From Polytrichum commune (Eukaryota > Streptophyta > Polytrichopsida > Polytrichales > Polytrichaceae), in assembly GCA_950295325.1 (NCBI GenBank), contig OX485807.1, positions 4,218,501-4,282,500 of the forward strand: a DNA stretch of 64,000 nucleotides, read 5' to 3'. Below are positions 22,561 through 34,636 of this stretch, piece by piece. Below the pieces are notes generated by a model. The model searched no databases, was not told the DNA's origin, and was given only the letters and a program-made list of their open reading frames with translations. The number at the start of each line of letters is the position of its first letter. Positions within the stretch are counted from its first letter, which is position 1. Both the position numbers and the translations under genes were made by a program.

Positions 22561-25500
22561 GCAATGCATAAATTTGCTATTTTTTTTGTTGGTAGACAAT
22601 GCATAAATTTGCTATTTTATGGGAATTTTTGAAAATTCCCTAAGCTAATTATTAAAATTTCTAAAATAATTTTTTTGCTTCTTAAAATGACACTTTAAGG
22701 CCTTAGTATCTTAAGAGCCCAAGGGTGGGCTTGGGCAAGACAACCAATTAGCAACTACAACAGATGAAGTTGTGGAGCTACAAAGTGTGTGTGCATGAGT
22801 TTGGGTGGGACCCACTCAACTTATGTTAATCTCCCGCTTTTCTCTCTTTCTTTTCTTCACTGCAAATCCGCTTTCTCCCTAGTATGGCTACTTCTACATG
22901 TATTGCAAATTAATTTGAGCATTTAATTTTTGCATCAATTTCTACATCAATTTTTGCCCCTATCTATTATATGTGAGCATAGTTCTTAATGTTTTTGTAA
23001 ATAAGGCTTGCAATATGTGTATTGCAAAGTTAGTGTTGTGAATGTATTAGAGTCTCAAATGAATGTCAAGTGTTACAAAATTAGGGTTATGGTGTATTTG
23101 CTTGCATTTGGCATACTTACTTGTAAGAATGCTTTTAAAGATTTTGTGTTTGAAAAGATTGGTTTGTATCCTAGCTCTGAAATACTTGTAACTATGCAAT
23201 ATATGTATATCGCTAAAACAATTGGTGTTTTCATATGTTGCCTTGTTGTGTATAAAGATAATCACATGATGCCCATTTGGAGTCAAGGTTGTGTACTCAA
23301 TACCTCAAGTGCCAAGAGGTCACATGAACCACACCATTTGAAGTTGTTGGCAATGTCACAAAATTGTCAGGATTGAGCATTGCTTTCAATATTGCAATGA
23401 TTTGTACAAATTACTTGTATTGTTTGTTTGTTATGAATCCATGAGCTTTTCTCAACGCTTGATGTCACCAAAACTTTTGGGTAGGAATCATAAATTTTGA
23501 AAAATCCTTAGTAACTAACTCAAATTTTCTTTCTATATGTTGAATAAGTAAGAAAGCATTGATTTTAGTGACCATTCAGTAGAAAGAAGGATTAGGGAGC
23601 TAAAAAGAGTGGAACACTTCTAGCTATTGGCAAGAGATAGTAGGAGTTTTAGTTAAGGACCATATACATGTGAATATTGTAAGGAATGTTTGAAATGAGG
23701 ATGTAGACAAATGCATCCTTTAAGGGTCGAGCTTCCGGCTCACCTCACCAATATATTTTTCTTTAGGCCATAATCAAAGAGAGTCAGGAGAGACTCAAGG
23801 AAGTGTGTGAAATGGAAGTCCCTCTTAGGAAGAGAGTGGATATTTTTTTGGTGATATACCTTTCTTTAAGTACCATTGTCTAAAATCAAATGTAGGGTGT
23901 GAAGCCCTCTTTCACTATCAATTTATTTCATGTGATTTACATTTGGATGTGACAGTCTTCTTAGTGCAATTGTTCGAATTAATGGTCTTGACTTTTTAGG
24001 AGAGAGTTGAGTGATGGAGTGGAATGTTTGATTGGGACGATTGTCTGTTGCAAGGGATTGTTGAGGGTGTACATTTTTTAAGGAGTAATTACATCTAGAA
24101 AGTTGAATGTTTGAGTAGCACCAATGTTTGGTAAATTCTAGGGGGTGCAACCTTTGGGACGAAGTAAAGTCTCATGAAATGCATTTGAGTCTAGCAATTG
24201 TCCCCTTTGAAGTGAATGGCCATTTGCGTAAAGAAGAGGATAAGCGTGAATGTCATGTGGGCATAGCCTTAGACCAATCTCAAGCATATGAAGTCCATGT
24301 CGATAAGAGTGCAGAGTAACCAAGCGAGAGGCTAGTGTTTGTTGGGCAATTGCATAATCATAAGGAATCGAAGTCTTACTCTACAAGTGATAAATTTGGG
24401 GGAGTCGGAACCACCATAAGCCTAATTTGTCAATAAAGGTTGTGCATGGCAGTTTGGCTGCTAAGGTTGAGTACATACCAAGCTAATTATCTCGTTGACG
24501 TGAGTAAACCCCCATATATAAGAAGTGAGGGAGACATATTATCACTAAGACAAGAGAGTTAATTTAAAAGAGTCTTATGGGTTACAATTGGGTTGGACAA
24601 ATTGTCTTGGGGAAGTGAATGGTCTTGTTGCATTGATATGAATTTAAATTGTCCAAGCCATAATCCCAATTTTAGAGAGAGAATTTCATATTTAAGGATT
24701 TTGTCATGGTCAAAAGAGTTGTTACAAGGTGTGACACCTTTGTTGAATAAAGAAGGACATGTAAAAGGTTATAGTTGAAGGGAATTGGCGGAAAGTGAAA
24801 AACCATAGCCTACAAAGAGACCATTGTCTTTTAGAGTTGGTGAGACTGGAATTAGAGAAAGTGAGTTGACATTTGAGAGAGGAAGGTCACAAAACTTGTA
24901 CTTGCTACGAGTGAATCGCCAATCCAAAGGATCGAAGGAGGCGAACTCTTATATGACCTTTCGAGAAGGCAATCTCCAAATAAGGATTAACCAAAGTCTT
25001 GCAAATTCTTCCCTAATTCATTAAAAGAATTGAGAATCAATTTAGAAAGAAATGTACTTAAAGTGATGAAAATTGAGACTTAAAGGGAGATAAATAATCT
25101 TGAAAATAACCAATTAATTATTGAATTAAAGTTCTCAACAACTACAAATTATTGTCATAGTTAATATCATTTAAATAATCCAAAACCCCTTGTGAGTTAT
25201 AACTAAAATTATCTAAGCATAAAGAATAGACTATGGTGTAGTACACATATCTAACTTGTTGTTGCCAATAGCTCTGGAAACTTACATGTTGTTATCTTTT
25301 AGTCAGTCCACATAAGGACAATGGTCATACTGCCTCATTAAATTCAAGATAAATTAATAAACGTTGTAACCCACATGAGTTTCACTACAATATTTTATCA
25401 TCCGTTAAAATTATCAAATAATTAAGGAGAGATTATTGTTCATATTGGGGTGCCCTTGGCCCTAATTAAATGTGGTTATTAATACTCATAAAGACTATTG

Positions 25501-26893
25501 ATGAGCCAAGACTTGCTGCATTGAAACCCATTCGTAGCAAGTCATTACTACTGGACTATGGTTGGATGTAAGGGAGAGACTACGCAATTACATGTACTAT
25601 TGAGTGAGCCTCATAATCCGCTCCTTAGTCTTATGTTAATTCCTAAAATTCACATGAAACAAAGTCTCACCTAGGTTTGATACTCAAATCTCCTTCTAAA
25701 GGCATTGTAATCTATCAATTAACCTCATAATGACACGTAGAGTTCAATCTGACACTTATTTCATCTTCCATGTGTGGTTTTCCCTCAGTAGGACCAATCC
25801 AAAACACCTATCTACGCTTGATACAAATAGCAGCATAGCACGTCACCCACAAAATTTGAAATCACCCCCCAAGTTTTTTTAAAAGCTCAAGTTTCTCTTC
25901 ACCTTCTTAATCCACAGTGTGGTTGCCAAATCAACTCTCAAACACCCTGCACATTGGCTAGAGGTCTTCACACTAGTTAGATATGGTGTCTAAATGACAT
26001 GAACATTCAACATGAAATGACCAAAATGCAACCTATACCTATCATTTTAGGTCATTTCATGTTGAATGGTTGTGTCATGTAGCTACCACATTTATACTCG
26101 TGTCATGTACATATTTGAATAATATATTGGAGTTTTTTTTCATAGTAGTATCTTATCAGTTAAGGGACTTTGTATGTCAAATTTGGGTTTGTCTCCAAGC
26201 CACATTACAATTTCCTCAATTTATAAGATACAATTTTAGTGGCACATATTTCTAGTCAATGCCACCTAGGAATGGGCCAAAAATTAAACCCTTATAAGAA
26301 AATAATATGAAGTTTATGTACTACAATTGCATTTTTTCAAAATTTCCATACCTATTATCTGAGTGCAAAGTGAGCACTCGAAAGATGTCATTTCCATGCA
26401 AAAATATATTATGTAATTCAAACTGAAAATCTAAAAATGACACTAAAAAAAGAGAAGGATGGAAATGCAATCATTTGGGGTTAAAAGTTCCAGGCTACCA
26501 AGTGGGTCATATTCAAACACAACTCACTAATCAATTGGAATGACCAAGACTATAACATGAGCAAAGCTAATCGAGGTTTAATGCACAATTTGCATAAACA
26601 ATTAGAGTTCTTGGCACTTGCAAATCCAAATATGTGGAGGTTTGAATGCCCCGAAGTTTAGTTAGGAAGTAGATAGAGACTTTATTGATCAACTTATTGG
26701 TGAACATATGTTCAATATTATATAAGCTTCTCGAAATCAAATCTCATCCGGCTTGACTTCTCAAATTTAATTAAGGCTCATGTAGTGCTTGCATTGTAGC
26801 TCATGATAGAAGTGCAAAAGAAGATGTAAACACCGCTTGGAAAAGAAGTAAGTTGTATGCTTTATAAAGACATTTCACATTCTGACCTTATAA
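22561..26893. other. Repeat-derived intergenic DNA, no gene seen
   Basis: Long AT-rich stretch. A short direct repeat (AATGCATAAATTTGCTATTTT) occurs twice at about 22,563-22,620. The reading frames here are short, lack recognisable motifs and have no supporting splice pattern. I see no RNA gene. Confidence 0.4.
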
Positions 26894-27319
26894 GGGTGAG
26901 TTTCCATGTCGGCCGTTCACTCACTAGGTTCTAGTGTGAATAAGGACAAACCCATCCAAATGTAGAGGGAATCTAGTGGTATAGGATTCATATGTGCCAA
27001 CTAGCTACTCTCATCTTCTCAAATCCGGGTTCGTTTATTAACCTCCTCCTCCTCTTGGTTATTGAGGACGGTATTCTAGAGCATTATTAATTCTCTTGAG
27101 TCTTTAACCAGTCTTAACCCTTCGGTCACCAGCACTTGTAGGTTAAAGATTCTTCAGTGGCCGCATGAAAGTCTAGTAGCCCGTGTTAACGGCCCTCCAC
27201 ATTCTAGTGGACCGTCATAATGTGGTTGGATGGCAGCTTGTGCTTAAGTACATGCGAATACCTCCGACCCACTATTATCTAGAATCTAGTGGGCAAGCGG
27301 CCTACATGAAAACTCGCCC
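26894..27319. mobile_element. PIF/Harbinger (Tourist-like) MITE, copy 2, inverted
   Basis: A 426-bp relative of 2986-3369 in the opposite orientation. The left end begins GGGTGAGTTTCCATGT, and the right end read backwards begins GGGCGAGTTTTCATGTAGG. It is flanked by TAA at 26,891-26,893 and 27,320-27,322, the reverse complement of copy 1's TTA, as expected for an inverted copy. The small reading frame across it is incidental. Confidence 0.82.
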
Positions 27320-29762
27320 TAAGTCCCTCGAACACTTGTATGAGGAAACAGGCACTATGCATGTCAATTTAAATATATCAAACAACATGAGTGCGGTGTA
27401 CAGTGATGTAAGTGTTGACTCAATTACTTAGGCTTTGGATTGCCCTGTGATCAAGTTGTCATCAATTGACATGATGAGTCTTGGGACACATTTATCAGTT
27501 TTAATTGGAAATGAAGAGTCATCTCTCATACATCATGTTGGCAGCAGCCTATTTGGAGCAACCATTGAGCACCCGAATTGCAGTCATAATCTTTAGAATT
27601 GCAAATGTACGAGTAGTTCGACACTATGTTTGCATGTTACATCAGTGGGACAGGTGTTGTTGATGTGACCCCATGAGATGTTTCGGGTGCAAAAATTCAA
27701 AGTAGGAAAACGTTCATGCTTGCTGGCATTGCGCTTGAATTATGAAGTTTTGTTTTGAAGAATCGAGGCCACTCATTCTATCCTAGACCTCCATTCAGTT
27801 GTCGTTGATGGCCTTCAAGATAGTGTCATGTGAGAGATCAAATCTGCTGGGAATCAATGGCAGAGGCCTCAAATCCATCCCATCCTGTAGTACTCTTCAA
27901 CTGCTTGATTGCCTACCTCAGAAGCATGCAGAATAACCTCCAGAGTGCCTCTTGCATTTGCACTAACTTAAACAGAAACAAATTATCTCGTCGTGCATAA
28001 TTTTGACATCGCTCAACTGTAGTGGAATAACGTGTTCCTCCATAGCTGAAAAGAAAGTCACAATGTCTCATCAATTAGTACTATAACTTGCAGCTAATGC
28101 ATTCGGGTTGCCAGCCATAGCTTTCTGGGCAAAACTTGTGCCCCTGAGAGTTTGAAATACTCAACTTTGCAAACAGAATCACATGAGCAGGTGCAGATAG
28201 TATCTGATAGGATTCTCTTCAATCTGGCAGCAGGGCAGGCCCTGATTAATTTTCTTGCATCGCCTCAGTTGTAGATCTGCAATGCTTCTGGAAGACATAT
28301 CACTTCAAATCTTGTGGCAGCCGAATCAATAAGGCCTTCAAGTACAAATTCGCAATTCATATAGAGGGTGCATCATTTTTTTCCAATTCAACATGTGTAA
28401 TTCCTGGGCAATTATATAATAAGTGACTCATTACTGGGCAGGTAGTTATTACATACACGTGACATTGATGCTGGAAGCGACAGCACCTGACCCCACTTTA
28501 TATATGTTTCCTGATAAAAGCTGATCTTGTTGATGGGTCGAGCATTTGCAACACAGAAAAAGTCATGCAATATATATATGTATATAATTTTTTTTTTAAT
28601 TCACAAGTTTTCATTGAGGAATTTCTATATAAATATATTATTTCTCAAAAAACCAATTGGGAGTTTCTCCGAATTTTGAATGCTCAGGCAGCTTGCTGAA
28701 CTTATAGGAAAGGTAAGTTGACATGTGAATTCAAGTTTAATGTCTAACATTCTGTGAAGACTTGTTGAGCTTGTGCAGTCTATATTGATTCAAGTTGAAT
28801 GAGCAGGATGCATTTACATAGCTTGTTTGCTATTTTTTGAACAAGATTTTATTAGTATTCATATCAAAGGCTTGATGGGCCACCTGCATGGAAGCAAATC
28901 AACATCCCTCATCACTGACAGTCTACAACACTCATTGATCAAAGTAACATTCTGGAAGTAAGCTCTAGAACAAAGGGAGAGTCTTGTTAATTTGTTGTGC
29001 ATCGGCGGATTGACTTATTACTGTTTGAGGAATCCCATCTAAAACCCCAAACATTTCTCAAACCAGCGGAATAAAAACTTACATATGGCCATCTACACGT
29101 GCATTTTTGTCAAATACACCATGACTATCTCTGTTCAACCCACTAGTACGCACATCATCGAGATCCATATATCCACACTTTTGAATAATTGCATAAGATA
29201 GAGCATTCTAACAGCATTACCCCACCCAAAACCAATACTTTAAAATCTTGCAAGATTACATTTGTAATCAATATGTACTTATATTGTAAGATTTTAGAGT
29301 GTTATAAATATTGTACATATTGATTTTGAGAACATCCACTACGTTGATATCAAGTTTCCTTAGGCCAAGCGTTTTGGGGCATTTACCAATAAAAATTTGA
29401 GCCCTTGTAACTTTTGCATATGGACTTCAAAGAAGGCATGCTTTAATGCGCTTGAATCCATCTTCAATTGCTAAAAGAAAGAAGGAAAATTCCATAAATA
29501 TGGCAATAGTAACTATACCCAACACTAAAAGTGACAATTTCTGCAATTGTCTACAACCAAGTTGCATCTTTGTAGTTTCTAGCTCACAAACAAATGATAC
29601 AGTTAAATTGTGTACAACCAGAATACTTAAGTTTCTTCCTATTGTGCCGGTGGTCTGCCATCTACAAAAATATTGTCCCAATTTACCCGCACTCTGATTA
29701 GGCAAACAAATCAAGTGCACCTGAGTGTTCCAGAAGATCCACTCATTCCAAATTGTAGAGCC
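27320..29762. other. Intergenic DNA with a possible degenerate coding patch
   Basis: No intact gene. On the minus strand, about 28,360-28,130 reads for roughly 70 residues with one stop (words CEFVLEGLIDSAATRFEV and CLPEALQIY) in a patch that looks more gene-like than its surroundings. I do not recognise the family. The rest is AT-rich with no signal. Confidence 0.3.
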
Positions 29763-30380
29763 TTTTTTGTGCACTGCTTGTGGATTCTTACATTGTCAGC
29801 AATAAGGTGGTGTATTTACCAACATTAGCCACCTATCAGAGCACATGTGTTGTGTCTAGGATGTTCTCATGTTGTGTAGCGAGTATGCATGCATTGAATC
29901 ATGGCCTTTGTTTTGTGCACTGCTTGCGGATTCTTACATTGTTAGCACAAAGGTGGTGTATTTACCAACATCAACCGGCTATCAGGGCACATGTGTTGTG
30001 TCTAGGATGTTCTCATGTTGTGTAGCGAGTATGCATGCATTGAATCATGGCCTTTGTACATATCCTTTGTTTTGTGCACTGCTTGCGGATTCTTACATTG
30101 TCAGCACAAAGGTGGTGTATTTACGAACATTAGCCGCCTATCAGGGCACATGTGTTGTGTCTAGGATGTTCTCATGTTGTGTAGCAAGTATGCATGCATT
30201 GAATCATGGCCTTCGTACATATCCTTTGTTTTGTGCACTGCTTGCGGATTCTTACATTGTCAACACAAAGGTGATGTATTTACCAACATCAGCCTATCAT
30301 GGCACATGTGTTTGTGTTTGGGATGTTCTCATGTTGTGTAACGAGCATGCAAGCACTGAATCATGGCCTTTGTACATACC
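29763..30380. repeat. Tandem repeat, four units of 145-159 bp
   Basis: Four head-to-tail units, each beginning near TTTTGTGCACTGCTTG (at about 29,769, 29,914, 30,073 and 30,232). Spacing is 145, 159 and 159 bases; the 14-base difference is a TACATATCCTTTGT segment absent after the first unit. Because 159 is a multiple of three, one frame stays open across the later units. The 145-base spacing and divergence argue it is a minisatellite, not a protein. Confidence 0.9.
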
Positions 30381-31644
30381 TGATGCACGATGCTCGCGGA
30401 GGTGCAAAATTACAGACAACATTCCGATATTCTCATGTCAGCAGCTCGTAGCTTAAATGATGACAACATTGTTGCACTTCAGAGCACCTAGCTAGCTAGC
30501 AGCTACATCTAACTTACTTGCTGCGGCCTGCTGCATGGTGATCAATATGATTCTCCAAACTCGCTGCATGAAGCCCTTATAATTTAAAACCCAACAACCA
30601 CAATGTGACACCTGGAAAATGCATGTGGGGATCGGTGACTCACCGCCCGATGACATGTGCTGGGCACTAGAAGAGGGACAGGGCTTGCAAGCTGCTCATG
30701 TCATACCCAAGATCTGGACAGGCAAGTAACTTAACTGAGACTTACATCAATCCCTGAGCTATATCAGATATGCCCCAGACATGGTGCAGAGCGAGCCACA
30801 CCAACTTAAGTTCTACCTGGAATACATATCATTAATTGAAGAGAAGCAGCTGGGATGGTAATCAAGTTATATATGCAGCCCCAGAGGAGCCTGGGAAATA
30901 ATATCATGATAATAGGCCTCAGTATATCTGTGTATAATAGGAAGGGCCTGCACGTTTACAACATCTGGTACTTAATTAGCTAGGGTATGATCTGATCAGG
31001 TTGCTGTGGAGTGAGTACCCACCGCCATGTGACTGCCTAATTACCCAAATATTGAGTTAGGTAACAAAATATTGATGATGGTGATGAACTTACTACAAGC
31101 TGCACTTAGAAAACTTATCACTCAATAGGAGCCTGGCACGAGTGCCCTAGGGATTACCCACACTTGGCGCCTGCAGGCTTAGGCTTATACTTATAATGCC
31201 ACTGGTTACCGTCCAGTCTCCAGAGTAACAACTAACTAACACCCATTAATACTTCGTATCTACCTTCAATCCCCTCCATAGCAAATCATAGAGTAAACTA
31301 TGATACTCACTCAGGAATGTACCAGTTGTAAGGCCGAGATCAGAGTCCATGGCAGATTTTGCCGGTACTTCCACCAGTTCATACCTCTGCAAGTGTGATT
31401 GCCAGGGAGCTTACTGCTGAGGGACTGCCTGCACACCCTCTTTGTTTGTGGGTAAGTGAGCAAGTAGCTAGGCTGCCCCCTTCACCTCACTGCCCTCACC
31501 TCCTTTTCTTTCTTCCTTCCTTCCTTCTCTTTTTATGTATGTCTTGGCATAGCATTATTCAGGTGCCTGGTTGAGCTCTTCTTCTATATTTAGCATCCAA
31601 TAAGGGCCCACAATCTTTACCTTCGTGGGGAAGAAACTTGGATA
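30381..31644. other. Intergenic DNA, no confident gene
   Basis: Moderately GC-richer than the surroundings, but without a coding pattern I trust. A good donor-like site (TTTGTGG|gtaagt near 31,451) follows about 95 open bases, but no acceptor or start upstream makes a convincing exon. A TTCC/TTTC-rich run lies near 31,500-31,535. Confidence 0.35.
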
Positions 31645-32103
31645 CACTTTAAACTCCGTAGTATCACACCTGTGGCAACCAAAGTGCACATGATACTACA
31701 GTGTTTTGTAGTGCTAACATGGATGCGTGATACTATAGAATTAGTGTAGCATGTGACATTATGGAATAACACAAAGGAGATGTGAGGACAATTTGAATTT
31801 GTTCTCCTGTCACCTATGTTAGTGTGGTCCACTCCACTTGGTCTTTCCAGGTGATGTGGCGGACGCATGCACCAACATTCAACACGTGGCATAAGAAGAA
31901 GAAGAAGAAGACACTCCACATGTTGACACGTGACGCAATGCAAGGGTGTGGGTTGACTTCTTTAATGAAAATTTTCGTGATATAAGGGAGAGAAATGTGA
32001 CAATCAAGAGTGAGATTTGAACTACGAACATCCGTTCCCTAGGGTTTTGGGATATTAGAGAGTGTGTGACATTATGGAGATTGATATTACGGAGTTTAGG
32101 GTG
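31645..32103. mobile_element. TIR element, 459 bp, superfamily uncertain
   Basis: The left end reads CACTTTAAACTCCGTAGTA. The right end read backwards is CACCCTAAACTCCGTAATA, giving about 20 bases of terminal inverted repeat with three or four mismatches. TA lies just outside each end, so a 2-bp TA target duplication (mariner/Stowaway style) is possible, though two bases are weak evidence. No transposase is present. Contains a short GAA microsatellite. Confidence 0.55.
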
Positions 32104-34157
32104 TAATAGGAAGAAATTGATCTTGGTATATATAGTGAATTGTGCCAGTGTGAATAGTTTGAATATTATGAATAATCCCAGCATTTCCAATGAACAATGG
32201 CTAATAATGCGTGTGGGAAATTAGTGAAGGTGGTTCTAAATTTCTTTACAATACGAAATAATTGCCAACAAAAGATCTAGGGATTTGGGAGTCCAAATTG
32301 TTTGCCAAGTTTTGATGAGTAGCAACACTACCACACAAGTCTACAACGCCCATAGGTGTTGTTGTTGTTGCACCATCGAGAATGATTCTCAGAGTTGTAA
32401 CCTTAAGCTTTAAAGCACCTCAGAGCACACGCTAATTTTTTTGAAATGTATAGTAAATAAGCATGTATTCATGAATTTAGTATCACTCAATAAAAATCTC
32501 AACCCTCACCAAAATTGAGATTTGGCAATATAGTGTGTGTTTTGAGAATTAGTACCACAAGCAATAATTGGGATCATCGGTGTAGTCGAAGTTCAAGACT
32601 TTAAAAAAAATTCCAATCATTTTAAGGGAATTTATAGAATATACCTAACTTAATAAAGAAAATTGGAAGGTGTTGGCATGTAACTGGTTGGACTTGAAAA
32701 CACTAGGATCTTGACTAATTATGTCTAAAAGTCTCCTTGGACAATGTTATATCTACCATGGGGTCTCGATCATCATTCAATCCACATGCAAGGCAAACAT
32801 GAGGGGATGATGTTTCGTAGCACCTACCAATTGGGAGGGTGAAAATGTTGATTACTATGTTTGAGAGCCCAAAGGTTTTATTTTAAGCAATTGAAATTGA
32901 AATTGTTGAAATCGGAGTTGAGGAAGGTGTTGATCTAGGCTCCGGAATCAAAAATTCTCTACATCCCAATGTGGTGTTATAGGGGGGATCTCTTTTATTG
33001 TTCTATGTTGTGCAAGTGACAACATTATTAGCAAATTCTACATGGATCATTTGCCAATGAAATCTAAGTTTAATGCCAATAGTGGTTGTGTCATGTCTCT
33101 AAAGTGGTCACATGTAAGATAAAATGTTGTCAAATTGTTCTTTCAAAATAGACTACCCATAATACAAGTTGGTCAACACCTCACAATCACATGCCGCCTC
33201 CTAATTTGCCCACCTTGGGTACAAAAATCAAGCATGTCATAGCTCAATGGATAGCACTCCTCATTATGGAAGATGGTGGGTGTAGTTTGACTTTTGTGAA
33301 GGTGATTAACCCAAATATCATCAAGACAACAATTAAATCACCACTAAATAAAAGCGATTGTACTACCAATTAGGAGCCAAAAATAAGTGTTTGATTTAGG
33401 AAGCTAACCGAATTAGCCTTGTCTACCTTACATGCAAAGGGTGTACATTGCATACCACTTGAGGGGTCTGAATTTATGTCAAGTGCAAACACACAAGTGA
33501 TGCCACTGGCAAACATGGGCTAGGGATTTGTGGTGACTCATCCATTGCATACATAAAAACACAATGGATTATATTAGAGTATGTAAATGATTTTATTTTT
33601 ATTTGACTCTGGAAATAGCATTTCAGACCCAAATTAGTGTAGCAAAGTCCAATTGGAATGAAACGGCCCTCGATTTTATAGGGATTTATTTTTACTATGG
33701 CCTTTCATGCACGATGGATGAGTTTACATAGACACCATGAATCCCAAGCTGGCGAATTCTACACAAGGCTTGTGAGAACAAGCAACAAGAGAAGACACCC
33801 TTACGCCATCTTGAGTTCCAACTTGAAATGGCAAAAACTTGGTGTCAATGTGGACAAGACCAAATTGTGATACATCAACAAGGGAACCGTTGAAGGTTCA
33901 AGTACGTGTTCCTATTCCCGAGGAGATGGACTCTTCATACCACATACGACCTAACTTGAGTGCAAGCATAGGTATTTTTTGAGGCATTAGCGTACATAGT
34001 ATACATACATAAGGGAGAGGTATTTATTTTCTCTAGTGTGTACATTTAAAAAGGCCATTCAAAATTTTGAAGTAAAGGTAGATGTACAAAAGGAGACTCT
34101 AAGGTTTAGAGGGAAAAACTAATGGTAGATGTGTTGTTTTCGTCCAATTCACTTTTT
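32104..34157. other. Intergenic DNA with a dispersed repeat
   Basis: No gene seen. About 32,475-32,725 is an inverted relative of 11,196-11,510. The remaining sequence is AT-rich with short, motif-free frames. Confidence 0.4.
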
Positions 34158-34636
34158 CATTCATTATTTTCATTTGGTAATAGTCCTCAATGACTACTAT
34201 GTCCATTCTTGTCAGGTTTTGCATTTGGGTTGTAGGTTTTTACAAATTGGTGGCTCTTGGAGAGCTCATAGCTCTCTTAAGTTTTGCTCTCCGAATTGCA
34301 GCTAAGTTATTATGGTATTATCTTTGTTTGTTTGATGCAATCATTGAGTTACAAGTTCTAAATGAAAAAAACACATACTTAGTGATATTTTTATTGGAAA
34401 ATGATGATGGATTCTATACTTGAAAAATACATATTTATATTCATGATTTATATTTTATATATGTAGTGGAGCCAACATTAAATTGAAAAACTTAGTATAA
34501 ATAAATGAATCTCATTTCTAGCATGTCGTTAGTACACATACATTTGTTTCTCTATAGACTTTGTGTATATAAAGGGATTAACTTCATAGTCATCCACACA
34601 CGTCATTTAGGTTTCCAACGATGAGTCCACCCCTAA
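34158..34636 (+). repeat. Dispersed repeat family X, copy A
   Basis: About 480 bp clearly homologous along its whole length to 57,356-57,815 in the same orientation. Shared words include TGGTAATAGTCCT, TTAAGTTTTGCTCTC, TTTGTTTGATGCAATC, and the end GAGTCCACCCCT. A TATATAAAG-type box (about 34,565) lies near the end in this copy, which would suit an LTR, but I see no internal domain or defined termini. Confidence 0.7.

Noticed and set aside
29869..30456. 195-codon + strand frame
   Set aside because: Open only because a 159-bp tandem repeat keeps phase; units drift without protein-level constraint and the first spacing is 145 bp.
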